DNA from: Ruminococcus sp. UBA1780
GTDB taxonomy: Bacteria; Bacillota; Clostridia; Oscillospirales; Ruminococcaceae
Assembly: GCA_002315235.1 (NCBI GenBank)
Contig: DCGK01000020.1
Span: 1 to 5,989 of the forward strand
DNA: 5,989 bases
Direction of reading: 5' to 3'
Shown: one piece after another, positions 1-5,504 of the stretch
Layout of the letters: the number at the start of each line of letters is the position of its first letter
How positions within the stretch are numbered: the stretch's first letter is position 1
Position numbers and translations under genes: made by a program
The notes under the pieces: model-generated
The model's input: the letters and a program-made list of their open reading frames with translations, nothing else
Databases searched by the model: none
Told to the model about the DNA's origin: nothing

Positions 1-519
1 GCATTTGTCGCTGAAGAAGTATTCGGCGTAGCAGATATCACAGGCGCATTCCTCGCAGGTATCCTTATTTCAACAAGTACAAAGATCAAATACATCAGTT
101 CAAGATTTGAAACACTCTCATACATGCTTCTTTCACCGGTATTCTTTGCAAGCATCGGTATCAACGTTAAGCTTTCAAAGGACGGTATGAACTCATCAGT
201 TATCATCTTCACTCTCCTTCTTCTTGTAGTCGCAATCCTCACAAAGATTATAGGATGCGGACTCGGCGCAAAGATGTGCAAGTACACAACAAAGGAAAGT
301 ATCCAGATTGGTATCGGAATGGTTTCACGTGGTGAAGTAGCACTTATCGTAGCAAACAAGGGACAGAGCGTAGGTCTCATGGATGATACATACTTCGGAC
401 CTATCGTTATCATGGTTGTTATCACAACAATCATCACTCCTATTCTTCTTAAGATTGCTTTTGCTGATAAAAACGACTCAGGAAATGCACCTGTTCCAGC
501 CGAAAAGCCTGCAGAATAA
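1..519 (+). CDS. Na+(K+)/H+ antiporter, CPA2 family (NapA/GerN-like), C-terminal part
   Basis: This is the last 172 residues of an integral membrane cation:proton antiporter; the frame is open from base 1, so the start lies outside the window and the ATG at 124 is an internal Met. Seen in the sequence: the helix motif ITGAFLAGI near the left edge, LLSPVFFASIGINVKL, then GIGMVSRGEVALIVANKG and a last hydrophobic helix with TTIITPILLK. These are hallmark segments of the CPA2 Na_H_exchanger domain, which swaps Na+ or K+ for protons across the cytoplasmic membrane in pH and ion homeostasis. The protein ends in a short polar tail rich in Pro, Ala and Glu with no TrkA-N (RCK) domain, which favours a NapA/GerN-type exchanger over KefB/KefC. 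Codon choice is strongly biased (mostly ATC, AAC, TAC), suggesting good expression. The cation cannot be told from this fragment. A hairpin follows about 40 bases after the stop. Confidence 0.93.
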   Translation, partial: AFVAEEVFGVADITGAFLAGILISTSTKIKYISSRFETLSYMLLSPVFFASIGINVKLSKDGMNSSVIIFTLLLLVVAILTKIIGCGLGAKMCKYTTKESIQIGIGMVSRGEVALIVANKGQSVGLMDDTYFGPIVIMVVITTIITPILLKIAFADKNDSGNAPVPAEKPAE

Positions 520-555
520 GCAGGATACAAATAAAAACATAAATATTTTCATTAT

Positions 556-599
556 AGCAAACCCCCGGCTCGTATGAGTACGGGGATTTGTTATTTGCT
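556..599. terminator. Candidate hairpin terminator between convergent genes
   Basis: A hairpin pairs CAAA plus CCCCG (558-561, 563-567) with CGGGG plus TTTG (581-585, 587-590), with one C/A mismatch; CTC and GAG in the loop can pair further. An outer AGCAAA (556-561) could instead pair with TTTGCT (594-599). It lies between the antiporter stop (519) and the convergent metallopeptidase stop (667), where a two-way terminator is expected. No long U run follows on either strand, so it is a weaker candidate than the other terminators in the window. Confidence 0.45.
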
Positions 600-666
600 G
601 TATCATTTATCAGTGATATACATGGCATAGCCGACAGTATAACTGCTGCAGTGATGCACCGGACGG

Positions 667-1386
667 TTATACCGACTCACACGCTCGTACAGCAGCCGCC
701 ATGTTCTCCAGCTCACGCTTACGTTCCCTGTGGTCCGGCATCATTCTGTCCATGAACCTGTAGAAATCCGGAGAATGATTCGGATGAATAAAATGGCTGT
801 ATTCATGACAGTAAACAAATTCAATAAGACGTTCATCGTATTTTACCAGCTCACGGTTGATGCTCATCCTGAGCTTTGACGGACTGCAGCTCCCCCAGCG
901 TGACTTCATACTCTTGTATGAATACACCGGTTCATCCGGCACATACTCACTGAACAAACCGTACACCCTGTGCCCTATTTCCGGAAGAATACGACGGCAC
1001 TGAATATCATACCATGCACTTACAATCGCCTCCGTACTTCCTCCTGCCGAATATACAATAAGCGTATCGCCCGCTCTGGTGACCATATTGGACTCTGCGC
1101 GCTCAGTCCTTAGTGTAAGAGGCTGTCCCAGCAGATACACCCTGCTGCCGTTCTCAAGGCGTTCTGAGCAGGTATACGGCTTTACAGCAGAATACTTCTT
1201 AACTGATCTGAGTATTTCGGAAGCCTTTTCCGTAAAAAATCTTTCCACATCCTTTTCGGGTACAAAATCCGGAGCCGAAACATAAATACTTCCACCAGCT
1301 TTTATACGTATGTTCAGGTTCTTTACGTTTTTCCTTTCCAGCTCGTACCTCAGTTCCTGTCCGTTTAATGTTATTTTTCTCATCAT
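667..1386 (-). CDS. YgjP-like (DUF45) zinc metallopeptidase
   Basis: A 239-residue soluble protein with no signal peptide or membrane helix, of the usual length for the YgjP/DUF45 family of M48-like metallopeptidases. Seen in the sequence: an N-terminal segment with RIKAGGSIYVSAP (about residues 27-39) typical of the family, SRWGSCS at 162-168, and the zinc-binding HEYSH at 194-198 followed by NHSPDF at 203-208. H194, H198 and H204 are the likely zinc ligands and E195 the catalytic base, so all catalytic residues appear present. Members are often called M48 family metallopeptidase; the physiological substrate is generally unknown and I do not infer one. The start is a tandem ATG pair; the first (1384-1386) lies 11 bases after AAGGAG (1398-1403), the second 14, so the first is preferred. 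The gene has its own promoter and is not linked to the SulP gene upstream, which ends at a strong terminator. Confidence 0.92.
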   Translation of the reverse strand: MMRKITLNGQELRYELERKNVKNLNIRIKAGGSIYVSAPDFVPEKDVERFFTEKASEILRSVKKYSAVKPYTCSERLENGSRVYLLGQPLTLRTERAESNMVTRAGDTLIVYSAGGSTEAIVSAWYDIQCRRILPEIGHRVYGLFSEYVPDEPVYSYKSMKSRWGSCSPSKLRMSINRELVKYDERLIEFVYCHEYSHFIHPNHSPDFYRFMDRMMPDHRERKRELENMAAAVRACESV

Positions 1387-1397
1387 TGTAAATATAT

Positions 1398-1403
1398 CTC
1401 CTT
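1398..1403 (-). promoter_or_regulatory. Ribosome binding site of the YgjP-like gene
   Basis: AAGGAG on the minus strand, 11 bases before the first of two adjacent ATG codons. It is the main evidence for starting the protein at 1386. Confidence 0.75.
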
Positions 1404-1421
1404 AAATACATTATATACCAT

Positions 1422-1450
1422 ATTATACTCTTTTTTCAAAATTATTTCAA
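1422..1450 (-). promoter_or_regulatory. Sigma-A-type promoter of the YgjP-like gene
   Basis: On the minus strand, TTGAAA (1450-1445) and a perfect TATAAT (1427-1422) are separated by exactly 17 bases. Transcription would start near 1415, giving a leader of about 30 bases that includes the AAGGAG. A second, overlapping pair, TTGAAA (1439-1434) and TATAAT (1415-1410) with an 18-base spacer, lies 11-12 bases downstream; a transcript from it would begin about at the ribosome binding site, so the first pair is the likelier functional promoter. Confidence 0.75.
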
Positions 1451-1460
1451 TACCTGAAAC

Positions 1461-1506
1461 AAAAAAACTTCCACGAAATTACTATTGTAATTTCGTGGAA
1501 GTTTTT
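1461..1506. terminator. Strong intrinsic terminator of the SulP gene
   Basis: Bases 1463-1482 and 1487-1506 are a perfect 20-bp inverted repeat around a 4-base loop (TATT); the core is CTTCCACGAAATTAC. On the minus strand the stem runs into seven T residues (1467-1461), the classic rho-independent form, about 25 bases after the SulP stop codon. On the plus strand there is also a short T run (1502-1506), so it may work both ways. Confidence 0.92.
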
Positions 1507-1532
1507 ACTTATTGTATCAGCAGATACTGTTT

Positions 1533-3200
1533 TTATGCTGACTGTTCATCGAGGAATGCAAGTGCCTGAACAGCGTCCCAGAATATTCTTTCCTCTCCGA
1601 CCTTTTCAATAAATCCCGCACGTTCAAGAGTACCTCTTACGCGAGGCTGAACGCCGCTGAAAAGTATGTTTACGTCATTCTTTGTGTATGTATCAAAGAG
1701 CTCCTCAAGTTCTGCAATGGCAGAGTCATCAACCATCGGAACACCTCTCATTGAGAATACGATAGCCTTTGAACCCTCAAGCTGTGAAAGGCACTCTGTA
1801 AGTCTCTCCTGTGTACCGAAGAAAAGAGGTCCTGCAAGGTATACAAGCTTTGTATGCTTCATTGAAGATGTAATCTCCTGTCCTGCATCCTTTAATCTCT
1901 TCTTGTCTACGTCGCTGATATCTATACGGAGTTCACAGTTCTTAACAATAAACATGAGCATTGAAAGAACAACACCGATAACAATTGCTATTGTAAGGTC
2001 AAATACTACAGTGGCAATCATTGTGATAATATACTGTAAAGCTGAGTTCTTGAGCTTCTTGCTGAAAATATTCTTTATTGCTTCCCATTCGTTCATTCTC
2101 CATGCAGTTACCATAAGTACGCCTGCAAGAGCTGAAAGCGGAATCTTTGACATTACAGGTCCGAGAAGGAACATTGAAGCAATGAGTGTAAGTGAATGGA
2201 AAAGGCTTACGAGTCTTGTCTGTCCGCCTGACTTGATTGCAACGCTTGTACGTGCAATAGCTGCAGTAGCAGGAACACCGCCGCAGAAAGGAATGAGCAT
2301 GTTGCCGATACCCTGGGCAATAAGCTCTCTCTGAGCGTCAATCTTTTCATTCTTCATCTTTCCTGCAGAAGCGCCGCAGAGAAGGCTCTCAATCATACCG
2401 AGCGCTGCAACTGAAATCGCCGGTGAAAGATATGTGTTTGCAAGAGCTTTTATATCCTTTGCATTTTCAAATATTACTGAAGGAGTAAGTCTCTTTTCAA
2501 GAAGGAGTGACTTAGGAATATCACCTACAACAGCCACATCGTCAAATTTAAGAACAAGCTGAATAACAAGTGCGATAATAATTGATGCAAGTGATGCAGG
2601 GAATTTTGCGTTAAGCTTCTTAGGATACAGAAGCATGATAAGAACTACGATAACGCCGAACATCACAGCATGAAGGTTAGGTGAAAATCCGAGCTTTCCG
2701 TATGAAAGAAGCTTAAGAACAGCTTTTTCGCCCTCAGAATGTGTTCCGAAGAAGTTATCAATCTGTCCGAGTGCAATAATAATCGCAATACCCGAAGTAA
2801 ATCCGGTGATAACCGGAGCCGGAATATATGAAACAAGCTTGCCTATTTTCAGGAGTGCTGCAATAATAAGTATAAGACCGGAAATACATCCAGCAAAAAG
2901 CACACCCTCAACACCGTTCTTTGCAGAAAGTGTAAGAAGAATAGCGGCCATGGCGCCTGTAGGACCGGAAATCTGATACGAAGCTCCTCCGAGAAGTCCG
3001 ATTACAATACCTGCAATAATTGCAGTAACAAGACCTGAAGCCGCATCAGCACCTGAGCTTACACCAAATGCAAGTGCAAGCGGAAGCGCAACTGCTGCTA
3101 CAGTAATACCTGACATAAGGTCAGCAGATAGTTTTTTTCCGTTATAGCCTGAAAATTCTTTTTTCAGATCTGTAACATACTTTTTCAGCATAAAATACAT
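1533..3200 (-). CDS. SulP family inorganic anion transporter with STAS domain
   Basis: A full-length (555-residue) inner-membrane anion carrier of the SLC26/SulP family, which moves sulfate, bicarbonate or C4-dicarboxylates, usually with Na+ or H+. Seen in the sequence: the first transmembrane helix with DLMSGITVAAVALPLALAFG (27-46), QISGPTGAMA (76-85), the motif ESLLCGASAGK (271-281), ELIAQGIGNM (292-301) and GGVPATAAIARTSVAIKSGG (307-326), then further helices to about 420. A cytoplasmic STAS domain fills about 447-550, with IVFSMRGVPMVDDSAIAELE at 480-499. No domain is missing. The substrate cannot be read from sequence; there are no sulfate-assimilation genes alongside, and bicarbonate is a reasonable alternative. 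Two starts are possible: ATG 3198-3200, almost touching a weak purine-rich AGAAGAGAG, or ATG 3189-3191, nine bases after it, giving 552 residues. The second has better spacing. The gene is transcribed alone, from the promoter at 3241-3269 to the terminator at 1461-1506. Confidence 0.95.
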   Translation of the reverse strand: MYFMLKKYVTDLKKEFSGYNGKKLSADLMSGITVAAVALPLALAFGVSSGADAASGLVTAIIAGIVIGLLGGASYQISGPTGAMAAILLTLSAKNGVEGVLFAGCISGLILIIAALLKIGKLVSYIPAPVITGFTSGIAIIIALGQIDNFFGTHSEGEKAVLKLLSYGKLGFSPNLHAVMFGVIVVLIMLLYPKKLNAKFPASLASIIIALVIQLVLKFDDVAVVGDIPKSLLLEKRLTPSVIFENAKDIKALANTYLSPAISVAALGMIESLLCGASAGKMKNEKIDAQRELIAQGIGNMLIPFCGGVPATAAIARTSVAIKSGGQTRLVSLFHSLTLIASMFLLGPVMSKIPLSALAGVLMVTAWRMNEWEAIKNIFSKKLKNSALQYIITMIATVVFDLTIAIVIGVVLSMLMFIVKNCELRIDISDVDKKRLKDAGQEITSSMKHTKLVYLAGPLFFGTQERLTECLSQLEGSKAIVFSMRGVPMVDDSAIAELEELFDTYTKNDVNILFSGVQPRVRGTLERAGFIEKVGEERIFWDAVQALAFLDEQSA

Positions 3201-3240
3201 CTCTCTTCTGTAAATTTATTGATTTTTCACAACCTTTGAT

Positions 3241-3269
3241 ATTATACCACTTAATATAGTGCGTTTCAA
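3241..3269 (-). promoter_or_regulatory. Sigma-A-type promoter of the SulP gene
   Basis: On the minus strand, TTGAAA (3269-3264) and TATAAT (3246-3241) are separated by 17 bases, with an extended -10 (TGG just before TATAAT). Transcription would start near 3234, giving a leader of about 35-45 bases. Inside the spacer, CACT (3248-3251) and AGTG (3258-3261) form a small inverted repeat that could be an operator, but it is short and may be chance. Confidence 0.78.
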
Positions 3270-3317
3270 TGAGTAAGAGTAAACAAAATTGGCATGGCAT
3301 AAAAACTTCAATAACTG

Positions 3318-3430
3318 CATTTTGCTTAAGGAAGCACTGATTAAGGAAGCAGGTTGTATTTTTCTGACCGCAGGCAGTACAGATAATACACCAGCTAATA
3401 CTTTCAACAACCTGAACTCTGTGCAGAATC
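3318..3430. repeat. Unassigned intergenic segment with direct and inverted repeats
   Basis: This segment lies between the two divergent promoters and codes for nothing convincing. It has a perfect 10-base direct repeat TTAAGGAAGC at 3326-3335 and 3341-3350 (15-base period), an 8-base inverted repeat CAGGTTGT (3350-3357) and ACAACCTG (3407-3414), and flanking GCACTG/TGTGCAG-like words. It may be a pair of regulator sites, a small structured RNA or the remnant of a dispersed intergenic repeat; I cannot decide. A 64-codon minus-strand frame runs through it (3216-3410), but it has no recognisable protein features and covers the SulP promoter, so I do not call it a gene. The rest of 3201-3551 is A/T-rich spacer plus the two promoters. 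Confidence 0.4.
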
Positions 3431-3488
3431 CATTATTTGTTTAAAACCAAGAATTTTCATTTTGCAGTAATTTTACAGGCGATTTTTA

Positions 3489-3517
3489 TTGATTTATTTC
3501 TGATGATAAGTTATAAT
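3489..3517 (+). promoter_or_regulatory. Sigma-A-type promoter of the GGDEF-EAL gene
   Basis: TTGATT (3489-3494) and a perfect TATAAT (3512-3517) are separated by 17 bases. Transcription would start near 3524, leaving about 28 bases before the ATG at 3552 or about 115 before the preferred TTG at 3639. Confidence 0.72.
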
Positions 3518-3526
3518 TATTTCTGA

Positions 3527-3544
3527 ACGGAAAATTTGTTCCGT
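3527..3544 (+). promoter_or_regulatory. Hairpin at the 5' end of the GGDEF-EAL mRNA leader
   Basis: ACGGAA (3527-3532) and TTCCGT (3539-3544) form a 6-bp inverted repeat with a 6-base loop, followed by eight A residues. With a start site near 3524 it would sit at the extreme 5' end of the transcript, where such stems often protect mRNA; as DNA it could equally be an operator. No T run follows on the plus strand, so it is not a terminator. I see no cyclic-di-GMP riboswitch consensus in the leader. Confidence 0.4.
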
Positions 3545-3622
3545 AAAAAAAATGAAAAGGATTTCATTGTGGATATACCGGGGCCGGACACCTTATTTTA
3601 TTTTTATTTATTTTCTATTAAG

Positions 3623-3628
3623 AAGGAG
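3623..3628 (+). promoter_or_regulatory. Ribosome binding site that decides the GGDEF-EAL start
   Basis: AAGGAG (within AGAAGGAGTT) lies 10 bases before an in-frame TTG at 3639. By contrast the ATG at 3552 is preceded only by a run of A residues with no Shine-Dalgarno match. An intermediate TTG at 3567 has a weaker AAAAGGA five bases upstream. The 3623 site is the best match to the anti-Shine-Dalgarno sequence of the three. Confidence 0.68.
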
Positions 3629-3638
3629 TTCTGATTTT

Positions 3639-5321
3639 TTGAAAGACAGAAATAAAAACAGCAGTGCCAACGGCAAAGCATGCGTCATACTGCTTTCAGT
3701 CATCTACTTTATCCTTTATTTTATGATTGTAGCTGTAAACAAGTCACCTGACGAGGCAGGGTTCAATCTGTTCGGACACCGGCTGATACTTTCAAGCTGC
3801 AACGGGATACTCATTTCACTGCAGACACTTATATGCATCATTTTCTCCGGTATGGCAGGAAAATCAGCAAAAGTCCTTTCACATCTTCTGCCGGTCTTCT
3901 CCATACTTTCAACCCTGATTTTCATAATAAGAGACCAGAACCCTGAAGGAATTCCGGGAATCACAATGTTTCTTGTTACCTTTCTGGCAGTATCAGTAAT
4001 TTACAGACAGATAAAAAGCCGTGAAAAGGAATCGCTGACCGACTATCTTACCGGACAGAACAACAGACGAAGCATCATGAAGCATCTTGAACACATGGTA
4101 AGAAGCGGCAAAGCCTTCGGCATTCTCTACATCGATATTGATGACTTCAAATTTATCAATGATAACTACGGTCATGAAAGCGGAGACAAAATCGTAAAGA
4201 TTACTTCCGACCGCATCGCCGCTCTTCTTAATGAAAAATGTGTTTTCGGACGTATAGGCGGTGACGAATTCGTCGTTGTTATACAGGGCGTAAACAGTAT
4301 AAAGACTGTATCCGAAGCAATTATGGATGCCGTTAAGCAGGAAATAGTTTTCGAGGAAACAGGCGTAAGTCACTTTATAACGGCGAGCATAGGCATTGCA
4401 AAGTTTCCGGATGACGCACATTCAGCATCAGAACTTATAAGATATGCCGATATTGCAATGTATAACGTCAAAACATCAAGCAAAAACGCTATAAGATACT
4501 TTGACAAAAAATTCGAGGAAGAGATGAACAGAATTTCTTCCATCGAATCTCTCTCCAAAGATTATCTGCAGAACGAAAGCTTCAGATTTGAATACCAGCC
4601 TCAGTACTGCGCAAGGACAAAAACACTCCGCGGATTTGAAACACTTATCCGTATACGCGACGAAGACAGAAAGATGGTTTCCATACAGGAACTCATATCA
4701 GTTGCTGAAAAATCCGATATCATATATCAGATTGACGAATACGTCCTTCGTCATGCACTTGAAGAATTCAAACCGGTTGCCGTTGCTTATCCGGAACTTA
4801 CTCTCTCAGTAAACGCTTCAGCAAAGCACCTTTCAAAAATCGGCTTTGTGAATACAGTCAGAAAATCTCTTGAAGAAACAGGATTTCCTCCTGAATGCCT
4901 TGAAATAGAAATTACCGAATACTGTCTCGCCGGTTCGGTTAAAAGAACAATTGAAAACATGAACGAGCTCAGGGAAATGGGCATAAAAATCGCTCTCGAT
5001 GACTTCGGTACAGGTTACGCATCACTTTCATATCTTTCAAAGCTCCCTGTAAATCTCCTCAAGATTGACAAAAGCTTTATAGATCTGCTTTCAAAGCAGG
5101 AAAACACTAAAAACGCTGATGATTTTATCAGTGCCATCATTTCGATGGGACACATTCTCGGATGCGAGGTAATATCCGAAGGTGTTGAGTCACAGCACCA
5201 GCTTGACATTCTCAGAGAAAAGAACTGTGACTTTATTCAGGGATTCCTATGGGGCGCACCTCTTGGTTTTCAGATGGCTTCAAAGCTGTGTGACGACTTC
5301 TTTAAAAACAATCAGGAATAA
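3639..5321 (+). CDS. Membrane GGDEF-EAL protein (cyclic-di-GMP synthase/phosphodiesterase)
   Basis: A bifunctional cyclic-di-GMP protein of 560 residues from the preferred TTG start; the longest frame, from ATG 3552, gives 589, and residue numbers here use that frame. Four membrane helices (about 43-62, 77-101, 108-127, 134-151) form the N-terminal part, with no PAS, GAF, HAMP or CHASE domain seen. The GGDEF domain (about 160-318) has LTDYLTGQNNRR, DIDDFKFIND and an intact GGDEF at 236-240, so GTP cyclisation is plausible; the RxxD inhibitory site is absent (NEKC there). The EAL domain (about 340-585) has ETL instead of EAL at 363-365 but keeps E363, N421, E453, E456, D483, D484, K504, E543 and Q563, the residues that bind metals or catalyse hydrolysis, so phosphodiesterase activity is likely. 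Which activity dominates cannot be told. Arg codons AGG and CGG are crowded into 3552-3638, unlike the rest, supporting the later start. It is a single-gene unit divergent from the SulP gene. Confidence 0.93.
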   Translation: MKDRNKNSSANGKACVILLSVIYFILYFMIVAVNKSPDEAGFNLFGHRLILSSCNGILISLQTLICIIFSGMAGKSAKVLSHLLPVFSILSTLIFIIRDQNPEGIPGITMFLVTFLAVSVIYRQIKSREKESLTDYLTGQNNRRSIMKHLEHMVRSGKAFGILYIDIDDFKFINDNYGHESGDKIVKITSDRIAALLNEKCVFGRIGGDEFVVVIQGVNSIKTVSEAIMDAVKQEIVFEETGVSHFITASIGIAKFPDDAHSASELIRYADIAMYNVKTSSKNAIRYFDKKFEEEMNRISSIESLSKDYLQNESFRFEYQPQYCARTKTLRGFETLIRIRDEDRKMVSIQELISVAEKSDIIYQIDEYVLRHALEEFKPVAVAYPELTLSVNASAKHLSKIGFVNTVRKSLEETGFPPECLEIEITEYCLAGSVKRTIENMNELREMGIKIALDDFGTGYASLSYLSKLPVNLLKIDKSFIDLLSKQENTKNADDFISAIISMGHILGCEVISEGVESQHQLDILREKNCDFIQGFLWGAPLGFQMASKLCDDFFKNNQE

Positions 5322-5330
5322 TATCCTGAT
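5311..5330 (+). repeat. Inverted repeat across the GGDEF-EAL stop codon
   Basis: ATCAGGA (5311-5317) and TCCTGAT (5324-5330) form a perfect 7-bp stem with a 6-base loop holding most of the TAA stop (5319-5321). No T run follows, so it is not a terminator in itself; it may shape the 3' end of the mRNA or be chance. Confidence 0.4.
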
Positions 5331-5363
5331 GAATATACTGACGCGGTCAGCAGATGTGCTGAG

Positions 5364-5408
5364 AAAAAACTCCCTCCGTATTCATCGAATACGGGGGGAG
5401 TTTTTTTT
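5364..5408. terminator. Strong intrinsic terminator of the GGDEF-EAL gene
   Basis: A 14-bp stem (5370-5383 with 5387-5400, one G-U pair, 3-base loop) is extended by A6/T6 and followed on the plus strand by eight T residues (5401-5408). The G-rich arm is ACGGGGGGAG. It lies about 45 bases after the GGDEF-EAL stop. The A run at 5364-5369 gives a T run on the minus strand too, so it may back up the pckA terminator. Confidence 0.93.
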
Positions 5409-5434
5409 CAAATCTCATCTCTGTGCTGTTATGC

Positions 5435-5466
5435 AAAAAACGGATGCAGAAAAACTCCTGCATCCG
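5435..5466 (-). terminator. Intrinsic terminator of pckA
   Basis: CGGATGCAG (5441-5449) and CTGCATCCG (5458-5466) form a perfect 9-bp stem with an 8-base loop. On the minus strand it is followed by six T residues (5440-5435). It lies about 40 bases after the pckA stop codon and faces the correct way for that gene. Confidence 0.9.
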
Positions 5467-5504
5467 CCTGTTAATGTATTTATTTACAGTAATTCAGTTA
5501 TGAA

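Noticed and set aside
1666..2334. A 222-codon plus-strand frame opposite the SulP gene
   Set aside because: It is antisense to well-conserved SulP transmembrane and STAS motifs, is rich in Ser and Ile as expected of a shadow frame, and has no recognisable domain.
3216..3410. A 64-codon minus-strand frame upstream of the SulP gene
   Set aside because: It covers the SulP promoter, shows no domain or known family, and its codons include the direct repeat; a chance frame is more likely.
3300..3430. An insertion sequence or CRISPR remnant
   Set aside because: There are only two repeat copies of 10 bases with a 5-base gap, no transposase fragment, no target duplication and no spacer pattern.
3580..3615. 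A transcription attenuator made of the GC-rich patch and the T-rich stretch after it
   Set aside because: CCGGGGCCGG can form only about three base pairs with a permissible loop, which is too weak for a terminator.
3524..3638. A cyclic-di-GMP riboswitch in the leader of the GGDEF-EAL gene
   Set aside because: The location would make sense, but the conserved GEMM-type core and receptor loops cannot be found, and the segment is mostly A/T.
3993..4421. A 142-codon minus-strand frame opposite the GGDEF domain
   Set aside because: It is antisense to the conserved GGDEF domain and has no protein-family features.
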